Shown here: in pieces, positions 38,072 through 40,323 of the stretch
Layout: each line of letters starts with the position of its first letter
Position numbering within the stretch: position 1 is the first letter of the stretch
IMG/VR virus record: IMGVR_UViG_3300035073_000053
Span: 1 to 40,323 of that record
Direction: 5' to 3' (one strand)
DNA length: 40,323 bases
Origin: a virus
Notes under the pieces: generated by a model
The model's input: the letters and a program-made list of their open reading frames with translations, nothing else
Told to the model about the DNA's origin: nothing
Databases searched by the model: none
Made by a program: the position numbers and the translations under genes

Positions 38072-38673
38072 TGATGCGCTCCGATCACGACGGCGAAAGC
38101 CAGCAGCGCGAGAATTGCGAGATGCGCGAGAACGATCACGCTCCGCGGCGACCGGACGCCATTGCGAAAACACCCGGTCGCCGCCACCATCGCGGTTGCC
38201 ACACCCACGAGGGAGTTCAGGGAATGTCGAAGCTCACGAAAAACACGACGCGCCGCCTCGATCCGATCGCCGTGGAGCTCGCCGGCACGCGGCTCTTGCT
38301 GCGCGCGCTCATCGCCTATCTGCTCGTCGACGACCCCGACGAGGCTGACCATGCGGTCGCTGCCTTGGTCGCCAAGGTCGACAGAATGTCCGCGTCGTCC
38401 GTCATCATCGGCGACCCCAGCGGGGAGGCCAGAAAGGCCATCCGCGATAGCGCCGTGGTGCTGATCGCCGATTTGGGGCAGGCCAGAGGCCCGGTCCAAT
38501 GAGGTGAGGGGGACGTCCGTCAAAAAAAGCTGAAACGGCTTCTCCAATGCGACCGGCGCCCACCGCAGGCGACCGAGCAAGTACCGGGCGCTTGGGCGCT
38601 GTTTCGGCGCGGCGCTCGCTGCGGCGATCGCCACAGGCGCGACAAGGATCGAGCGGCGGGAGAGGTCGGTCAT
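38068..38673 (-). CDS. Composite open frame: Tat-like N terminus and TM C terminus, middle doubtful
   Basis: The 201-codon frame starts at ATG 38673, coupled to the GIY-YIG gene stop (ATGA). The N terminus MTDLSRRSILVAPVAIAAAS with twin Arg looks like a Tat signal, and the last 40 codons (from ATG 38190: MVAATGCFRNGVRSP, then SVIVLAHLAILALLAFAVVIGA) form a TM helix. The middle, however, is antisense to a well-formed plus-strand gene (38224-38502), and a minus-strand terminator-like hairpin lies at 38522-38543. I suspect two short minus genes (a signal-bearing fragment and a 40-aa membrane peptide) rather than one protein. Confidence 0.35.
   Translation of the reverse strand: MTDLSRRSILVAPVAIAAASAAPKQRPSARYLLGRLRWAPVALEKPFQLFLTDVPLTSLDRASGLPQIGDQHHGAIADGLSGLPAGVADDDGRRGHSVDLGDQGSDRMVSLVGVVDEQIGDERAQQEPRAGELHGDRIEAARRVFRELRHSLNSLVGVATAMVAATGCFRNGVRSPRSVIVLAHLAILALLAFAVVIGAHQ
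38224..38502 (+). CDS. Hypothetical helical protein, plus strand
   Basis: A 92-aa protein from ATG 38224, preceded by GAGGGAG at about eight bases: MSKLTKNTTRRLDPIAVELAGTRLLLRALIAYLLVDDPDEADHAVAALVAKVDRMSASSVIIGDPSGEARKAIRDSAVVLIADLGQARGPVQ. Codon third positions are strongly G/C-biased, as in neighbouring genes. It is an amphipathic, mostly helical protein with a hydrophobic core helix. Being opposite to its neighbours near the immunity region, it may be expressed in the lysogen. Confidence 0.6.
   Translation: MSKLTKNTTRRLDPIAVELAGTRLLLRALIAYLLVDDPDEADHAVAALVAKVDRMSASSVIIGDPSGEARKAIRDSAVVLIADLGQARGPVQ
38522..38543 (-). terminator. Possible minus-strand rho-independent terminator
   Basis: On the minus strand AGAAGC (38543-38538), a 7-base loop and GCTTTT (38530-38525) form a 6-bp stem with one G-U pair, running into a T tract of seven. 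It lies after the signal-like N terminus of the frame starting at 38673. The stem is short, so it is only moderately convincing. Confidence 0.4.
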
Positions 38674-39203
38674 TGCGCAAGCGCTCCCTCATTGGCGGCG
38701 ATCGGCGCCGTCGGAGCGTCCACGGCGAGCAGGAAATCGTTCGGCGTGACGGCGCCGTCGGTCACAACCGCTATCCTCGCCATAATGGCGGGCTGCGGCA
38801 GGCGCGTCCCGCCGATGTAGCGGGTCACAGACACCTCGGAGACGCCGATCGCCTTCGCGAAATCGGCGCGGGACATGTCTTTCTCGGCAAGGAACTGATC
38901 GAGTTTCAACCCGTTACTTGCGCGATTGGCGCAGATCGCGATCTTCTCTGGACGATAGGCTGGCAAATGCTCGAGAAACAGCGACACCACGCGGCCCTTC
39001 GCGAACCACTCGCCGCGAATGCGCTCGCTTGCGCAGAGCCTATGGATTTGCCGTTCGTGGTCTTTGCCGCCGCGCGCAAAGCCGATGAGGCGATGGGTTC
39101 CGGGCGAGCCAACATTCAACTCCGCGAGGCGCCGGAGTGGGTCTTTTGCCCACCCGATTTTCACGGAGTCTCCGCTCTCGATCGCATAGACGTAGCCGGT
39201 CAT
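38670..39203 (-). CDS. GIY-YIG nuclease domain fused to an XRE-type HTH
   Basis: A 177-aa protein from ATG 39203 (ATGA overlap with the Cro-like gene). Residues 3-75 are a T5orf172/MUG113-type GIY-YIG domain: GYVYAI, KIGWAKDPLRRL (conserved Arg), DHERQIHRLCA (His), GEWF (Glu65). Residues 97-160 are an HTH_3-type domain: GLKLDQFLAEKDMSRADFAKAIGVSEVSVTRYIGGTRLPQP, as in Cro/CI-type regulators. It sits where lambda cII would be. It may be an early regulator whose GIY-YIG half binds DNA or cleaves it. Confidence 0.85.
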   Translation of the reverse strand: MTGYVYAIESGDSVKIGWAKDPLRRLAELNVGSPGTHRLIGFARGGKDHERQIHRLCASERIRGEWFAKGRVVSLFLEHLPAYRPEKIAICANRASNGLKLDQFLAEKDMSRADFAKAIGVSEVSVTRYIGGTRLPQPAIMARIAVVTDGAVTPNDFLLAVDAPTAPIAANEGALAQ

Positions 39204-39448
39204 TGGGCGGCCTCGCTCTGGACGACGGGGCGCGCGACGCCAGCGGGCCATTCGGCGCCATCCGGCCAGTTCGCCGAGAACCAGCGGAGCGCGTCGTTGA
39301 AACGACGGAGCGTGATCCCTTTCCCGGATCGGATCGCCGCGAGGCGTTTCGAGTCGGCGAAGACGCGGGAGCTGACGGTCGTCTCCGTCAGCTCTTTGGC
39401 GGATGCGTAGATGTCGGCGAGCCGCACGAGGTCGTGTTCGGTGTGCAT
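39200..39448 (-). CDS. Cro-like early regulator
   Basis: An 82-aa protein from ATG 39448: MHTEHDLVRLADIYASAKELTETTVSSRVFADSKRLAAIRSGKGITLRRFNDALRWFSANWPDGAEWPAGVARPVVQSEAAQ. The 'L..LA..Y.....L...TVSSRVF.D.KRL..I..G..IT..R...AL.WFS..WP' order is that of small HTH proteins placed opposite the repressor in alphaproteobacterial prophages. It is the first gene leftward from the immunity promoter, hence a Cro equivalent. Leaderless transcription is likely (see promoter). Confidence 0.78.
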   Translation of the reverse strand: MHTEHDLVRLADIYASAKELTETTVSSRVFADSKRLAAIRSGKGITLRRFNDALRWFSANWPDGAEWPAGVARPVVQSEAAQ

Positions 39449-39486
39449 ACCGCAATAATGGGTATAGCTACCGGCGTGTCAAGGTA
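39447..39486. promoter_or_regulatory. Operator-like inverted repeats of the immunity region
   Basis: ATACC-N9-GGTAT (39447-39465) and TACC-N10-GGTA (39469-39486) are two inverted repeats with the same half-site, back to back between the Cro-like and repressor genes. A third half-site pair (GGT-N6-TACC, about 39518-39529) lies inside the repressor start. The first site covers the -10 box and start codon of the Cro-like gene, as expected if the repressor silences it. Confidence 0.65.
39455..39482 (-). promoter_or_regulatory. Early leftward promoter
   Basis: On the minus strand a perfect -35 TTGACA (39482-39477), a 16-base spacer and a -10-like CATTAT (39460-39455). The transcript would begin at or beside the A of the Cro-like ATG (39448), leaving no room for a ribosome site. 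Both operator repeats overlap it. Confidence 0.65.
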
Positions 39487-39508
39487 TTTTTAGAAGGGGC
39501 GCGCGCCA

Positions 39509-40276
39509 ATGCCGCCGGTTAAAATACCATTCATGTGGTCAGCCAAGGACTTACTCGCGAGGATCGAAGCCCGAACGAAGTCGCTCGGGCTATCGGACGC
39601 GGACGTCGGCCGGATCGCCGAAAAGCCTGACCTCATGAAAAACATCCGCACTGCGGCGCGGCAGAACAGGACCTATGAGCCTCGGGCTGGCACAATGAAG
39701 GCTCTGGCACGGGCGTTGAGGGTCCAAGAGAGTTGGCTGACCGCAATCGACGACGAGGCGCGACAACCTCCAGACGAGGTTGCTATTTCGTCTGTCGACG
39801 ATGAGATCGGCCGCTCGGCTTCCGCGAACATTCTCGAGATCGATGTGCGAGCCGGCGCCGGTGGCGGCGGAATCCGAATTGACGACGTGGTCGTCTATGA
39901 TGACGCCGGCAACTCCTATGCGGCGGAGAACGTCGCGGGGGAATGGACTCTCCCGGCCGCAGTGCTGTCCGGGGTCCTGAAATCCACGCCCAAGCACATC
40001 AAGGTCTTCGAGATCATGGGCGACTCGATGGAACCACGGCTTTTCGAAGGGGACCGTGTGTTCGTCGACACCCGCTACACTGCCCCGCATCCTGAAGGGA
40101 TTTTCGTCCTTTGGGATGGCTATTCGATCGTGGTCAAGGGGCTGCAAATAGTTCGGGGAACCGATCCGCTTCGGGTGACGATCATTTCTGAGAACCGGCG
40201 CTATCCGCCTTACGAGACGACGATCGACGAGATCAAGATCATCGGCCGATACGCCGGCCGATTCACGACGAGATGA
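39509..40276 (+). CDS. CI-like repressor with S24/LexA peptidase domain
   Basis: A 255-aa protein from ATG 39509 (GAAGGGG nine bases upstream); ATG 39533 is less likely. Residues about 10-80 are the HTH region (SAKDLLARIEARTKSLGLSDADVGRIAEKPDLMKNIRTAAR, MKALARALRVQESWL). The C-terminal half is an S24 peptidase: FEIMGDSMEPRLFEGDRVFVDT with nucleophile Ser173, and IVVKGLQI with Lys210. A possible Ala-Gly cleavage point is in RAGAGGGG (residues 114-121). It maintains lysogeny and would self-cleave on DNA damage. Confidence 0.92.
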   Translation: MPPVKIPFMWSAKDLLARIEARTKSLGLSDADVGRIAEKPDLMKNIRTAARQNRTYEPRAGTMKALARALRVQESWLTAIDDEARQPPDEVAISSVDDEIGRSASANILEIDVRAGAGGGGIRIDDVVVYDDAGNSYAAENVAGEWTLPAAVLSGVLKSTPKHIKVFEIMGDSMEPRLFEGDRVFVDTRYTAPHPEGIFVLWDGYSIVVKGLQIVRGTDPLRVTIISENRRYPPYETTIDEIKIIGRYAGRFTTR

Positions 40277-40323
40277 TTGCATTTGAAATCCTACGGGTTC
40301 GCCCGCAGGTGCGGCGGCCCGCC

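Noticed and set aside
1-40323. CRISPR array or insertion sequence
   Set aside because: No regularly spaced repeats and no transposase-like protein were seen on either strand.

Overview
The window carries most of a temperate siphovirus-type phage or prophage (long-tailed, lambda-like layout) from a high-GC bacterium, most probably an alphaproteobacterium of the Rhizobiales/Methylocystis kind. That host guess is an inference from strong G/C bias at third codon positions and from small phage proteins I associate with alphaproteobacterial prophages. No integrase, attachment site, endolysin or holin was recognised, and the left-most gene runs off the window, so one or both phage ends lie outside. 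The genes are densely packed, almost all on the minus strand, and many are joined by 1-4 base stop/start overlaps (ATGA, TGATG, TAATG).

Right end (about 37.1-40.3 kb): the immunity region. A plus-strand CI-like S24 repressor faces a minus-strand Cro-like gene and a GIY-YIG/HTH fusion, with a short operator/promoter region between them. Small regulators and tiny membrane proteins follow.

Middle (about 20.9-37 kb): the early and replication/modification module, one long minus-strand run. It holds a RepA-like ATPase, a CHC2/Toprim primase, a RuvC-like resolvase, thymidylate synthase ThyX, three adenine-methyltransferase-like proteins (DUF4942-type, Dam-type, MT-A70-type), a Gp37/Gp68-family protein, HNH and PD-(D/E)XK nuclease-like proteins, several HTH regulators, a stand-alone zinc ribbon matching the tail of B12-dependent ribonucleotide reductases, and many small unknowns.

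Around 20-20.9 kb: a junction with a tRNA-Thr(CGT) gene, strong inverted repeats, a 22-bp tandem repeat and a small plus-strand gene.

Left half (about 0-20 kb): packaging, head and tail. In transcription order: small terminase (TerS), large terminase (TerL), portal, scaffold, P22-like major capsid, an Ala/Glu-rich protein, a small protein, a zinc-ribbon gene broken by a stop codon, connector and completion proteins, an HExxH protein, a structural protein, a MuF-like minor head protein with an unusual JAMM/JAB-like C-terminal domain, a gp10-like protein, an inserted HNH homing endonuclease, tail terminator, tail tube, frameshifted G/GT chaperones and a long tape measure with an embedded lytic transglycosylase. 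Plus-strand islands (a lipoprotein, a 74-aa ORF) look like morons. A partial Rha/Bro-type regulator ends the window.
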